Below, one piece after another: positions 1 through 8,845 of a stretch of 64,000 bases of DNA (within the stretch, counting starts at the first letter, position 1; each line of letters starts with the position of its first letter). The position numbers and the translations under genes were made by a program. Below the pieces are notes generated by a model, which was given only the letters and a program-made list of their open reading frames with translations, ran no database searches and was not told the origin of the DNA. Source of the stretch: Blautia luti (GTDB lineage: Bacteria > Bacillota > Clostridia > Lachnospirales > Lachnospiraceae); assembly GCF_033096465.1 (NCBI RefSeq), contig NZ_AP028156.1, forward strand, positions 3,056,501-3,120,500, given 5' to 3'.

Positions 1-597
1 TCCCGATTTCACCTGCATCTTCATGGGAATGGATTCCCTGATGATCTCAGTCAGCTCACCTGTGGTAGTGATAGGTCTGATCTGTCTGGCTGCTACAATG
101 TGTTTGGCTATATTTTTCGCAAATTTATCTTCACCGTAATCACGGATGATACGATAGAGTTCTTTTTCTTCATACTGATTAACAATGTCACTGGCTGTCA
201 GTGTCTGGCGCTGATCCATACGCATGTCAAGAGGTGCATCTGCACGATAGGTAAAACCTCTCTCTTCATTATCCAGTTGATAGGAGGATACTCCCAGGTC
301 AAGGACGATCCCATCCACCTTATGGATGTCTCTGGCTGCCAGTTCCTGTACCATGTAACAATAATTGCTGCGAATGATCGTTGCCTGTTTATAGGCGGCT
401 AACCTCTCACTCGCAGCAATTATCGCATCCTGGTCTTGATCTATGCCAATAAATCTCCCCTTGGCAGAAAGTTTTTTACATACCTCACGGGCATGACCCG
501 CGCCTCCTAAAGTGCCGTCCACGTAGATTCCGTCCGGTCTGATGTTCAGGCCCTGGATGGTTTCTTCCAGTAATACAGATTTGTGTTTAAATTCCAT
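1..597 (-). CDS. rsmH: 16S rRNA (cytosine1402-N4)-methyltransferase RsmH, 3' part beyond window
   Basis: RsmH (MraW) methylates N4 of C1402 in the 16S rRNA P-site region using SAM. The first 199 codons are present and the gene runs off the left edge; the family is usually about 310 residues. The reading frame is open from an ATG at 597. The SAM-binding glycine loop [10 protein letters not shown] lies at residues 27-36, followed by an acidic strand end (GIDQDQDA). It lies 57 nt downstream of mraZ on the same strand, the standard start of the division and cell-wall cluster, so co-transcription from the mra promoter is likely. Family assignment is firm; only the C-terminal part cannot be judged. 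Confidence 0.95.
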   Translation of the reverse strand, partial: MEFKHKSVLLEETIQGLNIRPDGIYVDGTLGGAGHAREVCKKLSAKGRFIGIDQDQDAIIAASERLAAYKQATIIRSNYCYMVQELAARDIHKVDGIVLDLGVSSYQLDNEERGFTYRADAPLDMRMDQRQTLTASDIVNQYEEKELYRIIRDYGEDKFAKNIAKHIVAARQIRPITTTGELTEIIRESIPMKMQVKSG

Positions 598-654
598 ATC
601 CGTCTCCTGTCTGGATTCCCTTCACGAACTTTCTTTACACCGTGGTCTGATCCC

Positions 655-1086
655 TCAGATCACAATGCCCATATCCTGCATACTCTCCGCAATGCTGTCC
701 ATGTCATCATAATTGCAGTTCTCGCTCCACTTTTCCTTGCTCCATATTTCAATCCTGTTCAGATTACCTGTAAGAACCACATCCTTCTCCAGTCCTGCGA
801 ATTCACGCAGTGTCTGAGGTACAAGGATACGTCCCTGCCTGTCCAGCTCACATGTGGTGGCTCCAGCAACAAAGAATCGTGAGAAAGTTCTGGCGTTTTT
901 GTTTGTAAGTGGTAAAGCTCTGAGTTTCAGTTCAAAGGATTCCCATTCGTCCATCGGATAAATGGATAAGCAACCATCAAGTCCCTTAGTCAGTACGAAC
1001 TCTTCCCCTAAGAGTTCTCTGAATTTCGAAGGAATGATCAGACGCCCCTTCGCGTCGATTGTATGGTTGTACTCACCCATGAACAT
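655..1086 (-). CDS. mraZ: Transcriptional regulator MraZ
   Basis: MraZ is an AbrB-like DNA-binding protein that controls the division and cell-wall cluster and its own promoter. The protein is 143 residues, the normal length, and shows both signature motifs, DAKGR at residues 11-15 and DRQGR at 82-86, one per swapped-hairpin half. The start at 1086 is favoured because a TAGGTGAG ribosome site lies about 6 nt upstream; a second in-frame ATG at 1080 is possible. rsmH follows 57 nt downstream. Regularly spaced GTGG-type repeats upstream (1159-1204) look like its own operator. Confidence 0.96.
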   Translation of the reverse strand: MFMGEYNHTIDAKGRLIIPSKFRELLGEEFVLTKGLDGCLSIYPMDEWESFELKLRALPLTNKNARTFSRFFVAGATTCELDRQGRILVPQTLREFAGLEKDVVLTGNLNRIEIWSKEKWSENCNYDDMDSIAESMQDMGIVI

Positions 1087-1158
1087 ATTATACTCACCTA
1101 CTCTCGGGAAATCTGATTCTCCCCCTCAGATTTCCATGGTGGAAAATGAGCTTCTCTG

Positions 1159-1204
1159 CCACTGCATCCCCATTCTCCACCACTATTCACCACTTTCTAC
1201 CACT
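1159..1204 (-). promoter_or_regulatory. Tandem MraZ-type operator repeats
   Basis: On the minus strand the core AGTGG recurs with its 5-bp unit at 1200-1204, 1190-1194 and 1180-1184, exactly 10 bp apart. A related AATGG (1170-1174) keeps the phase, and another AGTGG lies at 1159-1163, one base out of phase. MraZ proteins are known to bind short G-rich direct repeats spaced about one helical turn apart in the mra promoter. The position, about 75-120 bp upstream of mraZ, fits. That this is autoregulation is inferred. Confidence 0.7.
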
Positions 1205-1330
1205 TATGTTCCCATTCTAAACTATTTAAGCCGAAAAAACAAGTGCCAAACCAAGATTTTTAAAATTTAGAAATATATTAACATTTTCGAAATATCCTTT
1301 ATTTTCGGGTTTTTTTCCAGTTATTTCCAT

Positions 1331-1363
1331 TAAAAAATGGGCTGAAAAACCACTTCAGCCCAT
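1331..1363 (-). terminator. Rho-independent terminator after lgt
   Basis: The arms TGGGCTGAA and TTCAGCCCA (1338-1346 and 1354-1362) form a 9-bp stem. On the minus strand it is followed directly by six T residues (1332-1337). It lies about 160 bp past the lgt stop and closes the long housekeeping transcript before the mra promoter region. Confidence 0.8.
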
Positions 1364-1523
1364 ACTTAACACCGGAATTTATTAATTTCTATTTAAGGAT
1401 TCTTTATTTTTGGGATTTCACACCACTTTGAAATTTTTACTCATTTTTTCAAATAAAATCGTTAAAATGCGCAAAACCTGTTCTTTATTTTTGTTAAGAA
1501 TATACATACCTTCTCACGGTACA

Positions 1524-2468
1524 TTATGAATCCTCTTTCTCTTTTTTCTTCTTTCTCTCCGCCTCTTCCTGCTCCTGCCAGATCCGTTCCCTGCGCTGTC
1601 TGCGCATGGTGTCTCTCTTCTTGACCATCACTCTCTGCACAATAGCTGACGGCACAAAGATGACAAACAATACTGCGGAGATCACCAGAGAAACGCCGAT
1701 CCGTGTTCCGGGAATGCAGAGTTTATCAGTTCTCAGCCATTCAAAAAAGAAACGTCCTGCGCCATAGGCTCCCAGGTACCACATGAACAGTTCGCCCTGA
1801 AATTTCTTTCTTCTGCGCAGAGCCAGAAGTACCAGAAGTATCACCAGACACCACAGGCTTTCATAAAGAAATACAGGCTGTACCTGAATATAGGATATTC
1901 CGTCTATTGTCAGGAGATTATCCCTCATTGTCCCGGAAACTTCCCCGGAACGTACTGCTGAAAGGGGAAGCTGTATTGCCTGGATCCCACTGGTGTATTC
2001 TCCGAAAGATTCTCTGTTAAAAAAGTTTCCCCAGCGTCCGATCACCTGTCCCAGAAGTACTCCCAGACACAGGTTATCTGCCATTTCCCAGAAAGGAGCT
2101 TTCACAACCTTGCAGAAGATCACTGCTGCAAGGATCCCGAACAGCAGACCGCCGTAGAAAACATAGCCGCCGTTTCTCAGATCAAAGATCCCCATAGGAT
2201 TACCCTGATACAGTCCCCAGGAAAAGATCACATAAAACAGCCTGGAGCCAATAACTGAAGCTGCCAGTGAAATGATCGACAGATCCAAATACTTATTGGT
2301 ATCCTGATGGTTCCTTCCTGCCTCCAGCACCACAAGTCCCATTCCCAGAAGGGCACCTATGGCGATGAGCACTCCGTAAATTGTAAATTCCATTCCGAAG
2401 ATCGTAAATGATGCAGGCACATATTCCAGCACCAGATTCAGCCCCGGAAAACGTATCGACATTTCCAT
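1524..2468 (-). CDS. lgt: Prolipoprotein diacylglyceryl transferase Lgt
   Basis: Lgt moves a diacylglyceryl group from phosphatidylglycerol to the lipobox cysteine of prolipoproteins, the first step of lipoprotein maturation in the membrane. The 314-residue protein has about seven hydrophobic segments and the signature GRWGNFFN at residues 144-151. The C-terminus is a charged Lys/Arg/Glu-rich tail of about 40 residues. An AAAGGTGA ribosome site precedes the ATG at 2468; an in-frame ATG at 2462 is also possible. It starts 13 nt after the ychF stop, so translation coupling is likely. Lipoproteins in this window (42.4 and 51.3 kb) would be its substrates. Confidence 0.96.
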   Translation of the reverse strand: MEMSIRFPGLNLVLEYVPASFTIFGMEFTIYGVLIAIGALLGMGLVVLEAGRNHQDTNKYLDLSIISLAASVIGSRLFYVIFSWGLYQGNPMGIFDLRNGGYVFYGGLLFGILAAVIFCKVVKAPFWEMADNLCLGVLLGQVIGRWGNFFNRESFGEYTSGIQAIQLPLSAVRSGEVSGTMRDNLLTIDGISYIQVQPVFLYESLWCLVILLVLLALRRRKKFQGELFMWYLGAYGAGRFFFEWLRTDKLCIPGTRIGVSLVISAVLFVIFVPSAIVQRVMVKKRDTMRRQRRERIWQEQEEAERKKKKEKEDS

Positions 2469-2481
2469 AATTCACCTTTTA

Positions 2482-3579
2482 TTATACGTTGAAACGGAAT
2501 AAGATCACATCGCCGTCCTGTACCACGTATTCCTTGCCTTCCATTCTTACAAGACCTTTCTCTCTGGCACCAGCATAGGAACCGCAGTCCAGAAGATCCT
2601 TATAATTTACAACTTCAGCTTTGATAAATCCACGCTCGAAATCTGTATGGATCTTTCCTGCTGCCTGTGGAGCTTTGGTACCGATCTTGATGGTCCATGC
2701 TCTTGTTTCATCTTCACCGGATGTGAGGAAGCTCATCAGGCCAAGGAGGTGGTAGCTTGCTTTCACCAGTTTCTCAAGTCCGGATTCTGTCAGTCCCAGA
2801 TCTTCCAGGAACATCTTCTTTTCATCGTCATCCAGCTCGGAAATCTCTTCTTCGATCTCAGCACAGATTACGAAGATCTCACTGTTCTGCTCTGCAGCAT
2901 ATTTGCGCACTGCCTGCACATGCTCATTGCTGGCACCGTCATCTGCCAGGTCATCCTCTGCAACATTGGCTGCATAGATCACCGGTTTCCAGGTAAGAAG
3001 ATTATAAGTAGTCATCCATCCTTCTTCGTCCTCATTCTCAAGTTCCATTGTGATGGCCATCTTGCCATCTTCCAGATGAGCTTTTACTTTCTGGAGGAAA
3101 TCAAGTTCCTTGGCAGCTTCTTTATCCATACGTGCTGTCTTGGTCACTTTGGCAATTCTTCTCTCCAGGATCTCCAGGTCAGAGAAGATCAGCTCCAGGT
3201 TAATGGTCTCAATATCACGGAGAGGATCAATGCTTCCATCTACATGGATCACATTGGAATCCTCGAAGCAGCGTACTACATGAACAATCGCATCTACTTC
3301 ACGAATATTTGCCAGGAACTGGTTTCCAAGACCTTCACCCTTGGAAGCACCCTTTACAAGTCCTGCGATATCTACGAATTCAATAACAGCAGGTGTTACT
3401 TTCTTGGAATGATAGAAATCTCCCAGAAGTTTCAGTCTCTCATCCGGTACTGTAACTACGCCCACATTCGGGTCGATGGTACAGAACGGATAGTTCGCAG
3501 ATTCTGCGCCGGCCTTGGTCAGTGAGTTAAATAATGTACTTTTTCCAACGTTTGGTAATCCAACTATTCCCAGTTTCAT
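2482..3579 (-). CDS. ychF: Redox/translation-associated P-loop ATPase YchF
   Basis: YchF (Obg family, OLA1 type) is a universally conserved nucleotide hydrolase that prefers ATP, associates with ribosomes and is linked to stress responses. The 365-residue length is standard. The G1 loop GLPNVGKST lies at residues 7-15, DIAG is the G3-like motif, and a coiled-coil insert is followed by a C-terminal TGS domain with the conserved ending [15 protein letters not shown]. The start is at the conserved MKLGIVG. It sits between thiN and lgt in the same orientation, with a 99-nt gap upstream that may hold an internal promoter. Confidence 0.97.
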   Translation of the reverse strand: MKLGIVGLPNVGKSTLFNSLTKAGAESANYPFCTIDPNVGVVTVPDERLKLLGDFYHSKKVTPAVIEFVDIAGLVKGASKGEGLGNQFLANIREVDAIVHVVRCFEDSNVIHVDGSIDPLRDIETINLELIFSDLEILERRIAKVTKTARMDKEAAKELDFLQKVKAHLEDGKMAITMELENEDEEGWMTTYNLLTWKPVIYAANVAEDDLADDGASNEHVQAVRKYAAEQNSEIFVICAEIEEEISELDDDEKKMFLEDLGLTESGLEKLVKASYHLLGLMSFLTSGEDETRAWTIKIGTKAPQAAGKIHTDFERGFIKAEVVNYKDLLDCGSYAGAREKGLVRMEGKEYVVQDGDVILFRFNV

Positions 3580-3678
3580 CTTTCTTCTATATCTCCTTTA
3601 AATGTATTGATCTACAATATTTCCAGACACTTTTATTATTTTATCATAACCCCTTATGATGTGCAAGCACCGGGACTT

Positions 3679-4353
3679 TCAGTCTCTGGACATGATCATC
3701 ATAAGCTGGCCTGATGTATAAGTTACTCTCGCCTGTTTTTCCCTGATCTCATTGCTGACAGTCAGGCCGCTGTCCGCTGCTGTCAGATGATAACCCCGGA
3801 GAGGGTATTTAAAACCTTCCAGCGTCAGGCCATCCACATCACCGCCAATGGAAAAAAACGAAACATACCTGCCGAACTGTTCCTCCCGTTTCAGTACCGT
3901 TCCATCCGGGATCAGGGTCACATAATTATACTGATCGATCAGTGATATTTTCGCCCCTTCATTCTGCCCCAGGATCAACAGTCCGAAATTCGCTATCAGG
4001 TGATCCACCCTGCGTCCGGTTACGCCCAGAATGGCAATGTCCTTCGCCCCTCTGCCAATAGCCAGGTTCATGGCTGACTGTGTATCTGAATCGTCTTTTT
4101 CCGGTTTCAGACGGACGATTTCCATCTCATTTTTTTTACTTTCCAGGAAATCTTTTCCCTCCTGGGAAAGGCTGTCAAAATCTCCCACTGCTGTATCCGG
4201 AAGGATTCCCGCTTTTATAAAAAATTCCAGACCTCTGTCTGCTGCGATCAGTTTTATATTTTTTCTTCCTGCCTGATCTATATTTTTTTTCAAAAAATCG
4301 AGGGCAAAATCACTGTGGATGTCGCCCCCGCTTACTATTATCGTATCTGTCAT
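3679..4353 (-). CDS. thiN: Thiamine pyrophosphokinase
   Basis: This enzyme transfers pyrophosphate from ATP to thiamine, making the cofactor thiamine diphosphate. The protein is 224 residues from the ATG at 4353, close to the family norm of about 210-220. It shows the conserved AADRGLEFF, GDFDS and the KDDSDTQ motif of the catalytic domain, plus GVTGRRVDH. An in-frame TTG at 4365 would extend it by four residues, but a GAGGAAC ribosome site with proper spacing supports the ATG. It follows rpe after 8 nt. The placement after rsgA and rpe matches the common Firmicute prkC-rsgA-rpe-thiN order. Confidence 0.94.
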   Translation of the reverse strand: MTDTIIVSGGDIHSDFALDFLKKNIDQAGRKNIKLIAADRGLEFFIKAGILPDTAVGDFDSLSQEGKDFLESKKNEMEIVRLKPEKDDSDTQSAMNLAIGRGAKDIAILGVTGRRVDHLIANFGLLILGQNEGAKISLIDQYNYVTLIPDGTVLKREEQFGRYVSFFSIGGDVDGLTLEGFKYPLRGYHLTAADSGLTVSNEIREKQARVTYTSGQLMMIMSRD

Positions 4354-4361
4354 GCTGTTCC

Positions 4362-5033
4362 TCAATCAATTTCTCTGATAATGTCATTCATCCGCTCTTT
4401 TGCATGTCTGACACTGGAAGCCAGATCTCCCTTAAATACATAAGAACCTGCCACAAGGAGGTTGGCACCTGCCTTCATTACAGTTTCCATGGTTTCATCA
4501 TTAATACCGCCGTCTACCTGAATATCTACATTCAGATCCTCAGCATCGATAAGCTCTCTCACTTCACGGATCTTCTCTGTACATTCATCCATGTATTTCT
4601 GACCGCCGAATCCCGGCTGTACAGTCATGATCAGAACCATGTCCACATCTTCCAGCATATGGCTGATATCATTTACCGGTGTGGCCGGTTTGATGGATAC
4701 TCCCGCCTTCACTCCTGCTTCACGAATCTGTTCGATGGTTCTTTCCAGATCTTCGCAGGCTTCTGCATGAACGGTAATGGAATCCGCTCCGCATTCCACG
4801 AAATCTCTGATGTATCTTTCCGGCTCTGATACCATCAGATGTACATCAAAAAACAGTTTTGATTCTTTTCTGATAGACTTGATCACCGGCATACCGAAGG
4901 AAATGCTTGGTACGAAATCTCCATCCATCACGTCAATGTGGAGCCACTCGATCCCTTCGTTTTCCAAAATTTTGATCTGTTCGCCCAAACGGTTAAAATC
5001 TGCCGATAAAATGGAAGGGCACAACTGATACAT
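4362..5033 (-). CDS. rpe: Ribulose-phosphate 3-epimerase
   Basis: Rpe interconverts ribulose 5-phosphate and xylulose 5-phosphate in the non-oxidative pentose phosphate pathway. The 223-residue TIM barrel has the expected metal and substrate motifs: LCPSILSADF at the N-terminus, HIDVMDGDFVPS, the loop TVQPGFGGQKY and the phosphate-binding VDGGIN. Start ATG at 5033, 2 nt after the rsgA stop, suggesting tight coupling with rsgA upstream and thiN downstream. Confidence 0.97.
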   Translation of the reverse strand: MYQLCPSILSADFNRLGEQIKILENEGIEWLHIDVMDGDFVPSISFGMPVIKSIRKESKLFFDVHLMVSEPERYIRDFVECGADSITVHAEACEDLERTIEQIREAGVKAGVSIKPATPVNDISHMLEDVDMVLIMTVQPGFGGQKYMDECTEKIREVRELIDAEDLNVDIQVDGGINDETMETVMKAGANLLVAGSYVFKGDLASSVRHAKERMNDIIREID

Positions 5034-5035
5034 AG

Positions 5036-5914
5036 TTAGAATCTCCTTTTCTCTTTTAATTCTTCATACAGCCCAAGATAATCCTCGTATCTGAGACTGC
5101 TGATTTTATGGTTTTCCAAAGCTTCTTTTACTGCGCACCCAGGTTCATGGATATGCCTGCATCCCTGGAATCTGCACTGTCCCTCATATTTACGGAATTC
5201 CGGGAAATAATCTTTTAATTCCTGTTCTTCCATATCTGTCAGATACAGAGATGAAAATCCGGGAGTATCCATAAGATACGTATCTTCGCCTACAGGGATC
5301 ACCTGGGAATGTCTGGTGGTATGTTTTCCCCTTTTCAGCTTCTTGCTGATCTCACCGGTTTCCATTTTTACATTCTCCTGGAGTGCATTTGTAATGGAAG
5401 ATTTTCCCACACCTGACGGTCCTGCCACCACTGTGGTCTTCCCTTTCAGAACCTGCCGGATCTCATCCAGCCCGTCACCCTGAAAAGTACTTGACAGGAT
5501 CACCTGATATCCGCAGCCTGTATAGGTTTCATACAGAAATTCCAGTTCACTGCTGTCTGCCAGGTCCTTTTTGTTAAAGCAGACCACTGCCGGAATATCC
5601 TGTTTCTCCATCATGATCAGGAAACGGTCCAGAAGCATGAAATTCGGTTTGGGATTCTCCATTGCAAAGATCACAAATGCCTGATCTACATTGGCAACTG
5701 CCGGACGGATCAGGGAATTTCTACGGGGAAGGATGGCAGTCACACTGCCTTCCTTCTCCTGTATATCCAGAACTTCTATTTCTACATTATCACCTACAAG
5801 AGGTTTCTGGTTATCTTTCCTGAAAATGCCTTTCGCCTTACATTCATATATCTCATGGTCTTCTGCATAGATGTAATAAAATCCTGCAATACCTTTGATG
5901 ATCTTTCCCTGCAT
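5036..5914 (-). CDS. rsgA: Ribosome small-subunit GTPase RsgA
   Basis: RsgA (YjeQ) is a circularly permuted GTPase that checks late 30S subunit maturation. In order the 292 residues show an N-terminal OB fold, the G4 motif NKKDL ahead of G1 GPSGVGKSS, G3 DTPGF, and the C-terminal zinc site with Cys/His ligands in CRFQGCRHIHEPGC. Permutation and zinc knuckle are diagnostic. It starts 3 nt after the prkC stop; in Firmicutes it commonly follows the kinase and can be a phosphorylation target of it. Confidence 0.97.
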   Translation of the reverse strand: MQGKIIKGIAGFYYIYAEDHEIYECKAKGIFRKDNQKPLVGDNVEIEVLDIQEKEGSVTAILPRRNSLIRPAVANVDQAFVIFAMENPKPNFMLLDRFLIMMEKQDIPAVVCFNKKDLADSSELEFLYETYTGCGYQVILSSTFQGDGLDEIRQVLKGKTTVVAGPSGVGKSSITNALQENVKMETGEISKKLKRGKHTTRHSQVIPVGEDTYLMDTPGFSSLYLTDMEEQELKDYFPEFRKYEGQCRFQGCRHIHEPGCAVKEALENHKISSLRYEDYLGLYEELKEKRRF

Positions 5915-5917
5915 GGT

Positions 5918-8104
5918 CTACTCTGCCTTTTCAAATGTTACAGAATAATCTCCCAGTTTCTGATAAACTCCATTGATCTCTTCATAAAGACAAATGGTTC
6001 CCTCGCTGACACCAGGTGCTCCTGTTACATCCAGGGAATACGGGAATTCCACTGTCTGTCCATCCAGGATCGTCGATGCAGTAGGAGTACCGTTTACTGT
6101 CTGGATCAGTTCCAGACGGATCGAGCCTCCGGAATATCCTTCCGGTGTATTCAGCGCCTGTGTACATTTCCATACTTCTCCGTTGGCAGCCGCTGTACTC
6201 TGCTGTGCGGTGTCTGCTACTGTATCTGTACTGCTGTCTGTATTCTGCTGTGAGGTGGTATCCTGGGATGTATCCTGTGTTCCTGTGCTGACAGTGATCA
6301 CTACATTGGCTGTATCCGGGTCTTCCCAGCTGTCTGCTTCCGGTTCCTGGCTGATAACCTCGCCGGCTGCCACATCTGTGCTCTGTTCTTCCTTGACTTC
6401 TACATTCAGGAATTTGCTGAATTTGGTAACAGCATCGTTCTTTGTCAGTCCTACTACATTCGGAACCTGAACGCTTTCACCGTAATCGATTCCACGGCTT
6501 ACTGTCAGGGTTACTGTGTCTCCTGATGATACAGATGTACCTGCTTCAGGGCTGATGGAATCTACATATCCCAATTCAACCATTGCATTACCGTCATCAT
6601 CCACTTCAGAATACTCTTTCTGTACCGTAACATTCAGTCCCATATCTTCCAGTGTCTGCTGTGCATCAACGCCAGTCCGTCCATCCATATCCGGAATGGT
6701 TACCTGCTGAGCGCCTTTGCTGATATAATACTTGATGGTTGTGTATGGTTCCACCTTGCTTCCCTCTGGAATATCCTGGGAAGAAATGGTTCCTTTTGCC
6801 TGGTCAGAAGCTTCCTCACCCATTGGCTGGATGCCAAGCTTCATGTCGTTAGTGATTGTTTTTGCTTCTTCTTCTGTTTTTCCTCTCAGATCAGGAACAG
6901 TTACCATTCCGTCATCTGAATCAGACTGGGCTGTCTCTGTCTGTTCTGTCTTCGTGTTCTGTGTCTGTCCGCCGATGAGTCCGGATGCCTTTCCGATCAC
7001 CAGGATAAGAGCGATCAGGATCACAACTCCCAGGATCAGCACCGCAATAGTCAGGCCATGTCCTCCGCCTGATCTGCGCTTCTTCTCTGAACGGCTATTT
7101 TTCCTGTGACGGCCTTCTTCCGGCTCATCGTCATAATCTGTCTCATTAAACTCCTCTTCCAGTGCCTCAGGTTCCGGTTTGGAGACCTGCTTCGGCATAT
7201 GCTTGATCTCTCCAAGCTCTTTATCTGAAATAACTACTGTTTTCGCATCTGTATCCACAGAAGTCAGGGTAACGAAATCTCCCTGAGGATCAATGAGGGA
7301 ATGCTTCAGATCTGCGATCACATCCTCCATGTTCTGATATCTGCGGTCTACACTCTTCTGTGTACATTTCAGTATGATCTGCTCCAGGCTGTGAGGCAGC
7401 TCCGGTGTGTAAACACTTGGCGGAACCATCTCTTCCTGAAGATGTTTGATCGCAATGGCTACTGTAGTGTCACCGTCAAAAGGTACTTTTCCGGTTACCA
7501 TCTCATAAAGGGTGATACCCAGTGAATAGATGTCACTCTTCTCATCGCTGTAACCGCCCCTTACCTGTTCCGGTGAGCTGTAATGGACGGATCCCATTAC
7601 ATTGGAACTGATGGTATTGGAAGACGCAGCACGGGCAATACCGAAGTCTGTCACCTTTACTTTACCGTCCATGGAAATAATAATATTCTGGGGTTTCACA
7701 TCACGATGTACGATTCCGTGGCTATGAGCAGCTTCCAGTCCCATGGAAACCTGGATTGCAATACTGGTAGCCTCTTTTACAGAGAGCTTTCCTTTCTTGG
7801 AGATGTATTCTTTAAGAGTGATCCCTTCGATCAATTCCATTACAATGTAATAGACGCCGTTGTCATCTCCTACATCAAATACATTTACAATATTGGGGTG
7901 TGTCAGAACTGCTGCAGCCTGTGCCTCACTTCTGAACTTGCGGATAAATGTTGTATCCTCCCGAAATTCCGGCTTAAGCACTTTCACTGCAACAAAACGG
8001 TTCAGTTTATGATCCTTCGCCTTGTATACATCTGCCATTCCGCCGGTTCCTATTTTGCCTAATATTTCATAGCGTTCTGCTATGATCATTCCTGTCTTTA
8101 ACAT
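5918..8104 (-). CDS. prkC: PASTA-domain Ser/Thr protein kinase PrkC/Stk
   Basis: This membrane receptor kinase senses peptidoglycan or lipid II and phosphorylates division, wall and translation proteins. The 728 residues comprise a Hanks-type kinase domain (about 10-270; GTGGMADVYKA loop, VAVKVLK lysine, HRDVKPQN catalytic loop, DFGIAR), an acidic then Arg/Lys-rich juxtamembrane stretch, one membrane span near 350-370, and three PASTA repeats (PDLRG, PDMDG and PNVVG starts, about 400-605). A Ser/Thr/Gln linker and an extra C-terminal beta-rich domain of about 85 residues follow. That last domain goes beyond the minimal PASTA architecture. The start ATG at 8104 overlaps the phosphatase gene by 7 nt, so kinase and phosphatase are made together. 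Confidence 0.96.
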   Translation of the reverse strand: MLKTGMIIAERYEILGKIGTGGMADVYKAKDHKLNRFVAVKVLKPEFREDTTFIRKFRSEAQAAAVLTHPNIVNVFDVGDDNGVYYIVMELIEGITLKEYISKKGKLSVKEATSIAIQVSMGLEAAHSHGIVHRDVKPQNIIISMDGKVKVTDFGIARAASSNTISSNVMGSVHYSSPEQVRGGYSDEKSDIYSLGITLYEMVTGKVPFDGDTTVAIAIKHLQEEMVPPSVYTPELPHSLEQIILKCTQKSVDRRYQNMEDVIADLKHSLIDPQGDFVTLTSVDTDAKTVVISDKELGEIKHMPKQVSKPEPEALEEEFNETDYDDEPEEGRHRKNSRSEKKRRSGGGHGLTIAVLILGVVILIALILVIGKASGLIGGQTQNTKTEQTETAQSDSDDGMVTVPDLRGKTEEEAKTITNDMKLGIQPMGEEASDQAKGTISSQDIPEGSKVEPYTTIKYYISKGAQQVTIPDMDGRTGVDAQQTLEDMGLNVTVQKEYSEVDDDGNAMVELGYVDSISPEAGTSVSSGDTVTLTVSRGIDYGESVQVPNVVGLTKNDAVTKFSKFLNVEVKEEQSTDVAAGEVISQEPEADSWEDPDTANVVITVSTGTQDTSQDTTSQQNTDSSTDTVADTAQQSTAAANGEVWKCTQALNTPEGYSGGSIRLELIQTVNGTPTASTILDGQTVEFPYSLDVTGAPGVSEGTICLYEEINGVYQKLGDYSVTFEKAE

Positions 8105-8844
8105 TTTTTCACCTCATTTGCGAATGGTTCTATCAATACAATTGCAATATTGTCCTTGCCGCCGTTGCGGTTTGCTTCACTGATCAGAGCCTGTCCTCTT
8201 TCCTGCAGATCTCTGTCTGTATCGGAAATGATCTCTCCGATCCTATCATCTTCAACCATATTGCTCAGTCCATCCGAGCACATCAGAACCACATTTCCCG
8301 GTTCCAGCTTCAGATCAAAGAAATCCACATCTACAGTTCTTTCCGCCCCAAGCGCTCTTGTGATGATATTTTTATCCGGATGGTTCCTTGCCTCCTCGGC
8401 ATTAAGCTCTCCCATCCTTACCATCTCCTGCACCAATGAGTGATCTTTCGTTATCTGCTGAATCTGTTCTCCTGCCACGTAGAGCCGGCTGTCGCCCACA
8501 TTCGCCACATAGGCATAATGCCCCACTATCGTAGCAGCCACCATGGTGGTACCCATTCCTCTCAGCTTTTCGTCCTTCTGTGCCTGAGTAATAATTTCAG
8601 TATTTGCACTTTCGATCGCATGCCGGATTACTTTCACAGGGTTGAAATCCGCATCCTCACGAATCTCTTCCACCACAATACCAACAGCATGGGAAGACGC
8701 ATAATCCCCGGCATTATGTCCCCCCATGCCGTCAGCAACTACAAACAGATTCGGAAGATTTCCAACCGGGTCAGCAGAGGCGAACACATAATCCTGGTTC
8801 ATCTTCCGCTTCTGCCCGACGTCAGTAGCTGAATATATCCTCAT
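8098..8844 (-). CDS. stp: PP2C-family protein phosphatase (PrpC/Stp)
   Basis: This metal-dependent Ser/Thr phosphatase reverses the phosphorylation made by the neighbouring PASTA kinase. The 248-residue length is typical. PP2C metal-binding motifs are visible: VADGMGGHNAGDYAS, the short GDSRLY, CSDGLSNMV and the terminal GKDNIAIVL. It lies directly upstream of prkC, with a 7-nt overlap, and 1 nt after the rlmN stop. Confidence 0.96.
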   Translation of the reverse strand: MRIYSATDVGQKRKMNQDYVFASADPVGNLPNLFVVADGMGGHNAGDYASSHAVGIVVEEIREDADFNPVKVIRHAIESANTEIITQAQKDEKLRGMGTTMVAATIVGHYAYVANVGDSRLYVAGEQIQQITKDHSLVQEMVRMGELNAEEARNHPDKNIITRALGAERTVDVDFFDLKLEPGNVVLMCSDGLSNMVEDDRIGEIISDTDRDLQERGQALISEANRNGGKDNIAIVLIEPFANEVKKC

Positions 8845-8845
8845 G

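Noticed and set aside
2647..3525. Long open frame on the plus strand opposite ychF
   Set aside because: It is the antisense shadow of a well-supported gene and has no ribosome site, family features or independent promoter. The same reasoning removed the many other opposite-strand frames.
3643..3660. ATCATAA-CCCC-TTATGAT palindrome between thiN and ychF as a terminator
   Set aside because: No T-run follows on either strand, and the spacing fits equally well with chance AT-rich sequence near a promoter.
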